Shown piece after piece: positions 25,532 to 34,824 of a stretch of DNA of 64,000 nt (positions are counted from its first letter, which is position 1; every line of letters begins with the position of its first letter). The stretch is from Stieleria magnilauensis (GTDB lineage Bacteria; Planctomycetota; Planctomycetia; Pirellulales; Pirellulaceae). A program made the translations under genes and the position numbers. The notes under the pieces are model-generated. The model worked only from the letters and a program-made list of their open reading frames with translations, was not told the DNA's origin and ran no database searches. Where the stretch lies: contig CP036432.1 in assembly GCA_007753675.1 (NCBI GenBank), positions 2,268,394-2,332,393 of the forward strand, given 5' to 3'.

Positions 25532-28525
25532 ATGGCAACTGTTCTCCCCACTCAATCTCAGTCTTCGGCCGGTGGTGACCCTGACTTCGAAAAGGTCAAC
25601 GAGCAACACGGCTTGGACTACGCGACGGGCGTTTTTGGCACGACACTGCGTGGCGGCCGATCCGGCCTGAAGGTCGATCCGGTCTTCTGCCCCGCCGACG
25701 GCAAGACCCCCTTTGCAACGACGCAGTGGGAACTGCGTTCGGCCGCGATCAAGGACGAAAATGGCAAGGCGCTGTTTGAGCAGCACAATTGCGAGGTGCC
25801 TGCCAAATGGAGCCAATTGGCGACCAACGTGGTCGTCAGCAAGTATTTTTACGGTGACCCCAAGAAGATGGAGGAGCGTGAGCGTTCGGTGCGTCAGTTG
25901 GTGCATCGCGTGACGCGGACGATCGCCGACTGGGGTTTGGCCGATGGCTACTTCGACACGCCCGCCGATGGCGAAAATTTCTATCGTGACCTGACTTGGT
26001 TGTGTCTGCATCAGCACGGTGCCTTCAACAGTCCGGTCTGGTTCAACGTCGGGCTGCACCAGCAATACGGCGTGACCGGTGCCAAGTGCAACTGGGCCTG
26101 GGACCGTACGGCCAACGAAACGTTTCAGCCCGAGAATCCCTACGAGTTCCCGCAGGGCAGTGCGTGCTTCATCCAGGCTGTCGAAGACAACATGGAAGAC
26201 ATCATGCGTCTGGCCTGTGCCGAAGCGATGTTGTTCAAGTTCGGTTCGGGAACGGGCACGGACCTGTCGACGATCCGATCATCGCGTGAAAAACTCTCCG
26301 GTGGCGGAACGCCGTCGGGCCCGTTGTCCTTCATGCGTGTGTATGACTCGATCGCCGGCGTGGTCAAAAGCGGCGGAAAGACGCGTCGTGCCGCCAAGAT
26401 GCAGTCCCTGAAAGTCTGGCACCCGGACATTCTGGAGTTCATCGAAAGCAAGTGGTCGGAAGAGAAGAAAGCGCATGCCTTGATTCGCGAAGGCTACGAT
26501 TCGAACTTCAACGGCGAAGCCTACAGCAGCGTTTGCTTCCAGAACGCGAACCTGTCGGTTCGCTTGACCGACGACTACATGCACGCGGTCCGCGACGGCC
26601 AACGTTGGCAAACCCATTGGGTCTCGGACAAGGCATCCGGCGACGCACCGTCGTACGACGCCAAAGAATTGCTCAACAAGATGTCCGAGTGTGCCTGGCA
26701 CTGCGGTGACCCCGGCGTCCAGTACGACACGACGATCAACAACTGGCACACCTGCCCCAATAGCGGCGCGATCAACGCATCCAACCCGTGCTCGGAATAC
26801 ATGTTCCTGGACAACACGGCTTGCAACCTGGCGTCGATCAATCTGATGAAGTTCGCCGGCAGCGACGGATCGTTCGACGTGGCACGTTTCCGTGCCGCCG
26901 CACGGTTGTTCTTCATCGCCCAGGAGATCCTGGTCGATCACGCCAGCTATCCGACCGAGCCGATCGCTCGCAACAGCCACAAATTCCGCCCCTTGGGACT
27001 CGGGTACAGCAACCTGGGCTCGCTGATCATGTCGCGTGGCATGCCGTACGACTCCGACGCCGCACGCGGGCTGTGCGGATCGTTGACGGCATTGATGCAC
27101 GGTGAAGCCAACCGCACCAGCGCCGAACTGGCGGGAGTCGTTGGACCGTTTGACGGCTACAGCGAAAACGAAAAACCGATGCTCGGTGTGATGCGAATGC
27201 ACCGCGAGGCCGCCGACAAGATCAACGACGAAGGCCCTGCGGTTCTGAAGCAAGCCGCCCAAAAGCTGTGGGACGATGTCCTGGAGATCGGCGAACGGTA
27301 TGGTTTCCGAAACGCCCAAGCGACCGTGCTGGCCCCGACCGGTACCATCAGCTTCATGATGGACTGCGACACGACCGGCATCGAGCCGGACATCGCACTG
27401 GTGAAATACAAGCAACTCGCCGGCGGCGGTATGCTGAAAATCGTCAACCAGACCGTCGCTGCGGCTCTCCTGAAACTCGGTTACACGTCCGATCAAATCG
27501 AAGCCATCCTGGCATTCGTCGATGTCAACGATACGATCGAAGGTGCACCGGAACTGAAGACCGAACACCTGCCGGTGTTTGACTGTGCCTTCACCCCGGC
27601 CAATGGGGTTCGGAGCATTTCCTGGCGAGCCCACATCACAATGATGGCCGCCGCCCAACCGTTCCTCTCCGGAGCGATCAGCAAGACCGTCAACATGCCG
27701 CAGGACGTGACCCCGTCGGACATCGCCGATGCCTACTACTGGGGTTGGGAACTGGGACTCAAAGCGATCGCCATCTATCGCGACGGCAGCAAACAGTCCC
27801 AACCGCTGAACACGTCGTCCGACGAAGGCGAAGAGACCAACGGCAAGCAAGTGGTCACCAAGACGGTCGAAAAGATCGTCTACAAGCCACGCCGCGAACG
27901 GTTGCCCGACACCCGCAGCAGCGTGACCCACAAGTTCACCATCGCCGGACACGAAGGTTATCTGTGCGTCGGTCAATATCCCGACGGACGACCGGGCGAA
28001 GTCTTCATCACGATGGCCAAAGAAGGTTCAACCGTCGGCGGCATCATGGACAGCTTCGGCACCGCACTTTCGATCGCGCTGCAATACGGCGTCCCGCTGG
28101 AGGTGCTGGTCAACAAGTTCAGCCACACCCGGTTCGAACCGATGGGTCACACCAGCAACAAGGACATCCGCATCGCCAAGAGCGTCGTGGACTACATCGC
28201 GCGGTGGCTGGGGCTGACCTTCATGAGCAAGGATTCCAGCATCACCGCCGATCCCCTGCCGACCGCGACCAGCGATCCGATCAACAGCAGCAACGGCCCC
28301 GAAGTCGCCGCTGCCGAGTCGTCGATCATGGCGTCCGAGCGAGCCGGCATCCTGGCCAGCTTGAACGGAGGCAACGGCAACGGTCACAAAGAAGGAAACC
28401 GACAGGACCAGTTTGCCAGATTCCAAATCGACGCCCCGAGCTGCGATAACTGTGGCAGCATCACGGTGCGGAACGGAAACTGCTACCTCTGTCACAACTG
28501 TGGCGCCAGCATGGGTTGCAGCTGA
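25532..28525 (+). CDS. nrdJ: Vitamin B12-dependent (class II) ribonucleoside reductase
   Basis: Adenosylcobalamin-dependent reduction of ribonucleotides to deoxyribonucleotides, oxygen independent and single-subunit. The 997-residue protein shows NSPVWFNVG and GSACFIQ near the N-terminal third, the specificity/active-site region FKFGSGTGTDLSTIRSS, the catalytic NPCSE at residues 418-422 with the thiyl-radical Cys 420, TACNLASINL, and APTGTISFMMDCDTTGIEP. A long C-terminal part after residue 750 carries HKFTIAGHEGYLCVGQYPDG and ends in a Cys-rich zinc-ribbon-like tail (CDNCGS, CYLCHNCGASMGC) typical of the long class II type; the tail cysteines probably re-reduce the active site. No other RNR gene is in the window. 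Confidence 0.96.
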   Translation: MATVLPTQSQSSAGGDPDFEKVNEQHGLDYATGVFGTTLRGGRSGLKVDPVFCPADGKTPFATTQWELRSAAIKDENGKALFEQHNCEVPAKWSQLATNVVVSKYFYGDPKKMEERERSVRQLVHRVTRTIADWGLADGYFDTPADGENFYRDLTWLCLHQHGAFNSPVWFNVGLHQQYGVTGAKCNWAWDRTANETFQPENPYEFPQGSACFIQAVEDNMEDIMRLACAEAMLFKFGSGTGTDLSTIRSSREKLSGGGTPSGPLSFMRVYDSIAGVVKSGGKTRRAAKMQSLKVWHPDILEFIESKWSEEKKAHALIREGYDSNFNGEAYSSVCFQNANLSVRLTDDYMHAVRDGQRWQTHWVSDKASGDAPSYDAKELLNKMSECAWHCGDPGVQYDTTINNWHTCPNSGAINASNPCSEYMFLDNTACNLASINLMKFAGSDGSFDVARFRAAARLFFIAQEILVDHASYPTEPIARNSHKFRPLGLGYSNLGSLIMSRGMPYDSDAARGLCGSLTALMHGEANRTSAELAGVVGPFDGYSENEKPMLGVMRMHREAADKINDEGPAVLKQAAQKLWDDVLEIGERYGFRNAQATVLAPTGTISFMMDCDTTGIEPDIALVKYKQLAGGGMLKIVNQTVAAALLKLGYTSDQIEAILAFVDVNDTIEGAPELKTEHLPVFDCAFTPANGVRSISWRAHITMMAAAQPFLSGAISKTVNMPQDVTPSDIADAYYWGWELGLKAIAIYRDGSKQSQPLNTSSDEGEETNGKQVVTKTVEKIVYKPRRERLPDTRSSVTHKFTIAGHEGYLCVGQYPDGRPGEVFITMAKEGSTVGGIMDSFGTALSIALQYGVPLEVLVNKFSHTRFEPMGHTSNKDIRIAKSVVDYIARWLGLTFMSKDSSITADPLPTATSDPINSSNGPEVAAAESSIMASERAGILASLNGGNGNGHKEGNRQDQFARFQIDAPSCDNCGSITVRNGNCYLCHNCGASMGCS

Positions 28526-28554
28526 TCGGTCCCGCATCGCATTGCAAAACGACG

Positions 28555-28587
28555 AAAGGCCTACGCGAAAGCGTGGGCCTTTTTTTT
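28555..28587 (+). terminator. Rho-independent terminator of nrdJ
   Basis: aaaggcctacgc and gcgtgggcctt pair around a gaaa tetraloop, followed by an uninterrupted T run at 28580-28587. It starts 29 bases after the nrdJ stop. Confidence 0.9.
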
Positions 28588-28678
28588 GAGGGGCAACCGG
28601 GCGGCTCGCGGCCAATAGCGCTACGAACGCATCACCGCGGCTGAAGGCGGCTAGTAGGCTATCGCAGCTCAATCTTCG

Positions 28679-28749
28679 GGTAGTGGACGAGGCGACGAGT
28701 CCTCTGTCGATATGCCGATTACAGAGGACTCGTCGCCTCGTCCACTACC
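28679..28749. repeat. 29-bp perfect inverted repeat between nrdJ and yebC
   Basis: Arms at 28679-28707 and 28721-28749 are perfect reverse complements (outer end ggtagtggacgagg) around a 13-base loop. It lies between the convergent nrdJ and yebC genes, 28 bases beyond the yebC stop, and could end the yebC transcript, although no T run follows. A weaker pair (ggcggctag / cctagcc) extends outside the arms. Confidence 0.85.
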
Positions 28750-28777
28750 GCCTAGCCGAAAACCAAGGTGCGGCGAA

Positions 28778-29527
28778 TTACGAGTCTTCGCTCATCATCT
28801 CGTCGGTGATGTTCAAATTGGTGCTGACGTTTTGCACGTCATCATGGTCATCCAACTGCTCAAGCAACCGCATCGTTTTCTGTCCGGTGTCGGGATCGAC
28901 ATCGACGGTGGTTTGCGGGATCAGGGTGACTTGTTTGACTTCCATGGCCAACTCGGCTGCCTCGAAGGCGTCCGCGAGTGCATCGAATGCGTCCGGCGAA
29001 CAGGTCACTTGCAGTTTCCCATCGTCGGTCGCTTCGACGTCTTCGCCGCCGTGTTCGAGGGCGATTTCGGTGACGCGTTCTTCGTCGATCGATTCGGCAT
29101 CGAAGACAAACAGGCCCTTGCGATCGAAGAGGTACGAGACGCAACCCGTTTTGCCGAGTTCGCCACCGAGTTTGGAAAAGATGGAGCGTAATTCGGGAGC
29201 GGTCCGGTTGCGATTGTCGGTCAGGCTTTCGCACATGATCGCCACGCCGCCGGGGCCATAACCTTCATAGACGACTTCTTCGACGCGATCGCCGCCTAGT
29301 TCACCGGTACCGCGTTTGATCGCCCGAGTGATGTTGTCCTTGGGCATGCTGACGGCTTTGGCGTCATCGATCGCCTTGCGCAATTTGAAGTTTGCCGTCG
29401 GATCACCTCCGCCGCTCTGAGCGGCCATGATGATCGCCTTGCTCAACTTACTCCAAAGTTTACCGCGGGCGGCATCCACACGACCTTTGCGGTGCTGAAT
29501 GTTCGCCCATTTCGAGTGACCTGCCAT
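28778..29527 (-). CDS. yebC: YebC/PmpR-family protein (TACO1-like)
   Basis: Conserved cytoplasmic protein of the YebC/TACO1 family, described in different bacteria as a transcription regulator or as a translation factor helping ribosomes through proline-rich stretches. The 249-residue product starts MAGHSKWANIQHRKGRVDA, the invariant family N-terminus, followed by KAIDDAKAVSMPKDNITRAI, VYEGYGPGGVAIMCE, DNRNRTAPELRSIFSK and GCVSYLFDRKG. Length is normal. It is the last gene of the leftward nusA-infB-rbfA cluster, 42 bases from the histone-like gene. Linkage with translation genes suits the ribosome role. Confidence 0.95.
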   Translation of the reverse strand: MAGHSKWANIQHRKGRVDAARGKLWSKLSKAIIMAAQSGGGDPTANFKLRKAIDDAKAVSMPKDNITRAIKRGTGELGGDRVEEVVYEGYGPGGVAIMCESLTDNRNRTAPELRSIFSKLGGELGKTGCVSYLFDRKGLFVFDAESIDEERVTEIALEHGGEDVEATDDGKLQVTCSPDAFDALADAFEAAELAMEVKQVTLIPQTTVDVDPDTGQKTMRLLEQLDDHDDVQNVSTNLNITDEMMSEDS

Positions 29528-29569
29528 GACCGTGCTCGGAATCGAAGATTGAATGAGGGTTCGGAACGT

Positions 29570-30703
29570 CTAACGAGGCTTTCGTTTAGACAGTTTTCGG
29601 TTGGTGGATTTTTTGGTCGGCGTAGCCTTGGTGGCTGCGGACTTGGACGAACTGGCAGCCTTTTTGGACGTTTTCTTCGTCGTCGCGTCGGCGGACTCTT
29701 TGGCGTCGGTCTTTTTCGCCGTCACTTTTTTCTTGCCGGCTTCTTTCGTTTCAGCTGACTTGTCGGCGCTTTTTTTTTCCCCACTCGTTTTCTTCGCACT
29801 TGCGGGCTTGGCTTTACTCGCGCCCGCCTCGGCGCTGGCCGCCTTCGGATCAGACTTCGACGTCTTGGTCTTTGCGGGTTCGGACTTCGCCGCACCCTTC
29901 TTCGCCGACTTTGCAGCCTTAGCCTGTTTGGCCGACTCGGCTTCCGCTTCCGCTTCTAGCTCCGCCGCCTTTTCATCGCGTCGACGCTTTTTGACGCGCC
30001 GGATCGCGGCTTTCTTGCTCGCTTCCCACTCGTCGTATCGTTCCGAGGAACCCTTGGCGACGGCATCGATCAACGCGCGGGCTTTCTTGTCGTTGTGGTC
30101 CATCAACAGATCGACGCCGGCCTGATGCAGCAGCGCGGAGAAATCGAGCGCCTTGTTTTTGGGGATCGCCCGTTCCAGGCCCGGGATTTTTCCGCCGGCG
30201 GCTTCATTTTGCGATGCGATTCCGGTGGCCAACATGATCACCATGCCGGCGTAATCGACCGGAATGGAGTGGCCTCCCAAACCATGTTGGATGGTGTAGC
30301 TGAGCACGAACGGCGTCATAACGGGCATCGATTCGAATCGTGCAACCGCCTTGCCCAAGTTTTCTTTCTTGAGGTGATCGAGATCGAACGCGTAAAACTC
30401 TTCGAACACCGCTTGCAGGATTTCTTTCAATCGCCGCGCCGTCTTGGCAGGGTCGGGCATTCCCGAAAGCACCTGCGTCAGTTCCGTGACCGTGGTCACG
30501 CGGACTTCGTTCCAGTCAAAGAATTCCTGTTCGCACTTGGCCAGCCCCTCGTCGGCCAGATCATAGGGCGCATCCTGAAGCAAACAGGCGTACAAGAGAT
30601 GTTCGAGCAGCGGGCGAGAGGGTTGAGATGGTGGAAGCGTGTACTTCTTTTTCAGCTCGGTATGCAGCTTGGTAATCAGCTTGGCTCGGTTGCTTGCAGC
30701 CAT
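29570..30703 (-). CDS. HhH-GPD DNA-glycosylase-like protein with histone H1-like tail
   Basis: A 377-residue two-part protein starting MAASNRAKLITKLHTELKKK. Residues about 25-200 follow the endonuclease III pattern: LLYACLLQDAPYDLADEG, then the hairpin-GPD region MPVMTPFVLSYTIQHG followed by IPVDYAGMVI. The aspartate of the PVD motif is kept, but the lysine expected in the LPGVGxKTA hairpin is absent (VMTPFVL) and I see no 4Fe-4S cysteine cluster, so base-excision activity is doubtful. From about residue 235 the protein is Lys/Ala/Ser/Thr-rich, like histone H1 tails (AAKSAKKGAAKSEPAKTKTS). It is likely a nucleoid-associated DNA binder (inference). It lies between rbfA and yebC on the same strand. 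Confidence 0.75.
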   Translation of the reverse strand: MAASNRAKLITKLHTELKKKYTLPPSQPSRPLLEHLLYACLLQDAPYDLADEGLAKCEQEFFDWNEVRVTTVTELTQVLSGMPDPAKTARRLKEILQAVFEEFYAFDLDHLKKENLGKAVARFESMPVMTPFVLSYTIQHGLGGHSIPVDYAGMVIMLATGIASQNEAAGGKIPGLERAIPKNKALDFSALLHQAGVDLLMDHNDKKARALIDAVAKGSSERYDEWEASKKAAIRRVKKRRRDEKAAELEAEAEAESAKQAKAAKSAKKGAAKSEPAKTKTSKSDPKAASAEAGASKAKPASAKKTSGEKKSADKSAETKEAGKKKVTAKKTDAKESADATTKKTSKKAASSSKSAATKATPTKKSTNRKLSKRKPR

Positions 30704-30812
30704 CGTTTTTGTGGTTAGGGAAATTGTGTTTGCGGAAGTTGCGGCGTACGTTGAATCGCTGCGTCGCAGTCTTATCGGAGTGGAAGGTCTGGGTAGGTGC
30801 TGGCCGCGAGAA

Positions 30813-31259
30813 TCACGAAGATTCTGTGACACCGCTGTCCGCAGCGGGGGGATCGCCGTCGACCGGCGTCACCTCGCCGTCGGGTTCATCAATCGCTGCC
30901 GGCGGATCGCCCTGTTGTTCACGGCGAATCTTGCCCAGCAACTCGCCGACGACCATGGCGTTTTCCATGCCTCGGTTGAGCTCAAACTGCAGGCGGGGCG
31001 TGTAGCGGGTGTCGATCCGGTTGGCGATCTTAGACTGCAGAAAACCGGCCGAGTTTTGCAACCCCCGCAACGAGAGTTGTTTCTGCGCTTCGTCTCCCAT
31101 CACGCTGATCGAAACCGTGGCTTCGCGCATGTCGGGAGTCACTTCGACACCGATCACGGTCACGTCTTTGACGCGTGGATCTCTAATTTCGGTCAAGATA
31201 GCCGACGCGACGACCTCGCGGATCGCTTCGGCGGCTTTCAACATTCGACGACTGGTCAC
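30813..31259 (-). CDS. rbfA: Ribosome-binding factor A
   Basis: Single KH-type protein needed for maturation of the 30S subunit and 16S rRNA 5' end. From the GTG at 31259 (VTSRRMLKAAEAIRE) the product is 148 residues, with EVVASAILTEIRDPRVKDVT, a typical start of the family, VTPDMREATVSISVMGDE, GFLQSKIANRI and the signature RYTPRLQFELNRGMENA. The C-terminal 30 residues are acidic and Pro/Asp-rich, an extension beyond the usual end. Earlier in-frame starts would add Arg/Ser-rich residues without similarity. It lies 101 bases after infB, the common order in bacteria. Confidence 0.93.
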   Translation of the reverse strand: MTSRRMLKAAEAIREVVASAILTEIRDPRVKDVTVIGVEVTPDMREATVSISVMGDEAQKQLSLRGLQNSAGFLQSKIANRIDTRYTPRLQFELNRGMENAMVVGELLGKIRREQQGDPPAAIDEPDGEVTPVDGDPPAADSGVTESS

Positions 31260-31360
31260 GATGAGCCTGAGCGGGGAATAAACGATAGAAACGGTAGCTG
31301 GACTTCTCGATCGACTCCGGCGTGGCAATCATCCCACGCCCTGGTCGATAGGGATCTGGA

Positions 31361-34300
31361 TCAATCCAACGTTCGGGCCACTTCTTCGATTCGGTACGCT
31401 TCCAACACGTCATCCTGTTTGACGTCGTTAAAGCCTTGCAAACGAATCCCGCACTCCATTCCACGAGGCACTTCTTTGACGTCTTCTTTGATACGTCGCA
31501 GCGAATCCAGGCCATAATCGCCGATCGTTCGACCGTCGCGATTGACGCGGATTCGGCAACCGCGTTGGATGGAACCTTGCGCGACGTAGCAACCGGCGAT
31601 CGTCCCGACGCGGCTGATCGAAAAGACTTGCTTGACGAGTGCCCGTCCGAGTTCGACGACGCGTTCTTCCGGTTTCAGCCGGCCTTCGATCATCGCCCGA
31701 ATGTCATCGGTCAACTTGTAGATCACATCGTAACGGCGAATCTGGACGCCGCGTTCATCGGCCAATGAACGAGCCTGCTCGTCGGGAATAACGTTGAATC
31801 CCAGGATGACCGCCTCGGACGCACTGGCCAACGTCACATCGGCCAGGGTGATCCCGCCGACGCTGCGTTGCAGCACTTTGATCTCGACTTCGGGATGATC
31901 GAACTTGCTGAGTTCTTTGTCGATCGCTTCCAGCGAGCCTTTCACGTCGGCACGAATGATGACGTTCAGCTTGACTTTCTCGTCGCTGACGCCCAGTCGA
32001 CCGCCTTGCAGCATCTCTTGGAAGTTCTCGAACGAAACCGCCGTGGTGTTACCTGAGAGCGATTGACGGCTGGACGCATCGGCACGGGTGGCCGCGATTT
32101 CGCGAGCGTCGGTGATGTCCTCCAGCACGTGGAACCGGTCGCCCGCACCTGGCGGCTCTTCCAATCCCATCACGTTGACTGGTGTGCTCGGCCCGGCTTC
32201 GGTGATCGCCTCGCCGGTCAGCGGATTACTCATCGCACGCACGCGACCGTAGGTCGGCCCACACACCACGATATCGCCGACTCGCAGCGTTCCGTTTTGC
32301 ACGACCAATTTGGCAACCACACCGCGGTCGCCCTGTTGCTCGGATTCCAGACAGACGCCCAACGCGTTGCGATCGGGGTTGGCCGAGTATTCGTTCAACT
32401 CCGCAATCGTCAGCAGCGTTTCGAGCAAGTCGTCCATGCCGGCACCGGTGATCGCACTGGTCGGCACGACTTCCACGTCGCCGCCCCACTCGCTGGGTGT
32501 CAACTGATGTTCGGTCAACTGCGTCATCACACGGTTTGCGTCGACGCCTTCCAGATCGATCTTGTTGAGCGCGACAACGATCGGCACCTCCGCCGCTTTG
32601 GCGTGGCTGATCGCCTCTTCGGTCTGTGGCATGATCCCGTCGTCGGCAGCCACCACCAGCACGGCGATGTCGGTGACGTTGGCACCACGCGCCCGCATTT
32701 CGGTGAACGCTTCGTGGCCCGGCGTATCGACAAACGTGATACTGCGGCCGTCTTTTTCAATTTCATACGCACGGATGTGCTGGGTGATCCCGCCGGCTTC
32801 GCCGCTGACCACGTTGATGCCAATCAAGTAGTCCAGCAGACTGGTTTTTCCGTGGTCGACGTGCCCCAGGAACGTCACGATCGGCGGTCGCGTCACGAGC
32901 GCTTCCGGATCGTCGTCCAGCTCTTCGATCTCCGTGATCAACTCGTCTTCGAGCGTCTCGGATTCTTTCAGCTGAAGCTCCAGATCCAACTCCGCCGCGA
33001 TCAATTCGGCGGTTTCAAATTCCAATTCGGCGTTGATATTGGCCATGATGCCCATGCCCATCATCGCCTTGAGCACTTGGGCGACACCGATACTGGCCGC
33101 TTCGGAGAAACTGCGGACGGTACACGGCAGCTCGATCTGAACCGGTTCCTTCCGCGGTGCGGCGGTGTTGGTCCCTTTGTGCTGCAAGGTTCGGCGTTGG
33201 CCGCGATTGTCGTCACGTCCGTACGACCGCGAGAAATCTCCGGATCGTCGGCGTTTGCCGCTGCGGTCTTGGCGGACGCCCGCCATGCCCGACAGGCCTT
33301 TCTTGCGCGGCTTCTCTTCTTCTTCGACGCCTCGTTTGCCTTTCTCGGTGAACCCCGACAGACCACCGCGTTTTCCGGCCGGCCGTTTCGATTCGTCGGA
33401 CTCCGCGGCCAGCTTTTCCAGCGGCGCCTTCATTCCTTGTTTGTGACCGGCGATCAGATCCGGACTGAGCTTGATCTCCGGTTTCTGGGCCTTCTGCTCA
33501 CCCTTGACCTTTGCCGGGATCTCCGGGGGTGCATCGGGCAGCGACGCCAGATTGACCGCAATCCGCGGTTCGCGACGCTTGGGTTTTGCCTCGCCCTTCT
33601 TTCCTTCGCCAGCGGCGCTGGCACGTTTATCCAACGAACGGACACGTCCGGCGCCGGTATTGCCACGAACGGCCAGTGGACCGGCGGGGCGATCGGGCAG
33701 CGGAGACCGCACGGGAGCCGCAGGTCGCTCCGGCGAAGCGGGCTTGGCGGGTGGTGTTGAGTCGGGTTTTCGAGTCGGCGGTTCGGGCGGTCGCGCAGCC
33801 GGTTTCTCGGCGGCAGCGGGCTTGGACGCTGGCTGGGCCGGGGCCGCCGGTGACTTGGGCGAACTGGGCGAACCAGGTTCCTTGCCGCGGGCGATTCGAG
33901 CGGACAAACCACCGCTTCGCCGACTGGTCGCCGGAAGACGCACATCGGGCGCTTGGGCCGACGTTTCTTCGCCGGCCGGAGCCTTCGGCTCTTCAACGGG
34001 CGGCAACGGAGCGGGCGCGCGGACTTTGGGTTCTGTCTTGGCGGGCGGCTTGGATTCCGACGGAGCCTTCGCTGCTCCGCCGCCAGCCTTGGAAGCGGGC
34101 TTCAGATTCACTGGCTTCCGTTCCGGGCGCACGGCCTCGCGGACGGCGACGGGCTTGCTTTCTTTGACTGCCGTCGCGGTTGAAGCCGGAGCGGGTGCTT
34201 TTGCCGTCTCTGCACCACCACTTAGATGATCGCGCACACGTTGGGCCTCGTCATCGGTTAGACTGGCAAGCGCCGAGCCCTTTCCGGTGATTCCAACTTT

Positions 34301-34378
34301 CTTAACGAGATCAACCAGATCTTTACTATCGAGATTAAGTTCTTTTGCGAGCGCGTAAATGCGTGCCACTGGGTCCAA
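31361..34378 (-). CDS. infB: Translation initiation factor IF-2
   Basis: GTPase that brings initiator tRNA to the 30S subunit and promotes subunit joining. The product of about 1005 residues starts with the IF2-N domain ([19 protein letters not shown]). About 400 residues of Pro/Ala/Lys/Glu-rich sequence follow, with a second IF2-N-like piece before the G domain ([20 protein letters not shown]). The G domain has G1 GHVDHGKTS near residue 505, DTPGHEAF and NKIDLEG. C-terminal domains follow with [14 protein letters not shown] and [16 protein letters not shown] at 34378 gives the longest form; an in-frame GTG at 34369 is equally likely. It lies between nusA and rbfA. Confidence 0.95.
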   Translation of the reverse strand: MDPVARIYALAKELNLDSKDLVDLVKKVGITGKGSALASLTDDEAQRVRDHLSGGAETAKAPAPASTATAVKESKPVAVREAVRPERKPVNLKPASKAGGGAAKAPSESKPPAKTEPKVRAPAPLPPVEEPKAPAGEETSAQAPDVRLPATSRRSGGLSARIARGKEPGSPSSPKSPAAPAQPASKPAAAEKPAARPPEPPTRKPDSTPPAKPASPERPAAPVRSPLPDRPAGPLAVRGNTGAGRVRSLDKRASAAGEGKKGEAKPKRREPRIAVNLASLPDAPPEIPAKVKGEQKAQKPEIKLSPDLIAGHKQGMKAPLEKLAAESDESKRPAGKRGGLSGFTEKGKRGVEEEEKPRKKGLSGMAGVRQDRSGKRRRSGDFSRSYGRDDNRGQRRTLQHKGTNTAAPRKEPVQIELPCTVRSFSEAASIGVAQVLKAMMGMGIMANINAELEFETAELIAAELDLELQLKESETLEDELITEIEELDDDPEALVTRPPIVTFLGHVDHGKTSLLDYLIGINVVSGEAGGITQHIRAYEIEKDGRSITFVDTPGHEAFTEMRARGANVTDIAVLVVAADDGIMPQTEEAISHAKAAEVPIVVALNKIDLEGVDANRVMTQLTEHQLTPSEWGGDVEVVPTSAITGAGMDDLLETLLTIAELNEYSANPDRNALGVCLESEQQGDRGVVAKLVVQNGTLRVGDIVVCGPTYGRVRAMSNPLTGEAITEAGPSTPVNVMGLEEPPGAGDRFHVLEDITDAREIAATRADASSRQSLSGNTTAVSFENFQEMLQGGRLGVSDEKVKLNVIIRADVKGSLEAIDKELSKFDHPEVEIKVLQRSVGGITLADVTLASASEAVILGFNVIPDEQARSLADERGVQIRRYDVIYKLTDDIRAMIEGRLKPEERVVELGRALVKQVFSISRVGTIAGCYVAQGSIQRGCRIRVNRDGRTIGDYGLDSLRRIKEDVKEVPRGMECGIRLQGFNDVKQDDVLEAYRIEEVARTLD

Positions 34379-34824
34379 ATCCTGTCAAATTGGGCGGAAC
34401 CTGCCATGCCTCTCGTGCATTGCATGCTTTTCTCATGGCGGCGTTCCAAATATTTTTCTGCAAAGGTCACATAAAAAGCTCCTCCATCGGCCGGGTATCA
34501 GCACACACCTTGGACGCCAGGCGTCAAGCATGCAACCGTACCAAGTATCCATCTGACGCGGTGAAAGGTTAGACCGCGATAGGATGAAACGGGGCAGACC
34601 GGGATGGTTTTCGTCTTTCAGTTAATGGTGGAGTCACGGCGAGCAAATCGCTGTGACCCGCGTTGGAAGCAAAGGATAGCGAAAAAACACGTCTTCGCAG
34701 AGGTCTGACCTGGGGGCAAGAGTAGATTTCACTCGACTTTTTCCCCCGGCCACCGCTCGTGTGCCTCCACCAAGCGGTGTTTCGTGTCAGTTGAGCACAC
34801 CCGCGACACGAAATCTGGCAATCG
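34379..34824. other. 446-base gap between nusA and infB
   Basis: No supported gene on either strand. In many bacteria a ylxR/L7Ae pair sits here; neither is present. The gap could hold a promoter for infB, but no strong -35/-10 pair was seen. Confidence 0.5.

Noticed and set aside
26279..27976. A 565-codon antisense frame inside nrdJ
   Set aside because: Shadow of the reductase gene; composition is His/Arg/Val-rich with no domain.
32063..33760. A 565-codon antisense frame inside infB
   Set aside because: Shadow of infB, in particular of its low-complexity N-terminal half.
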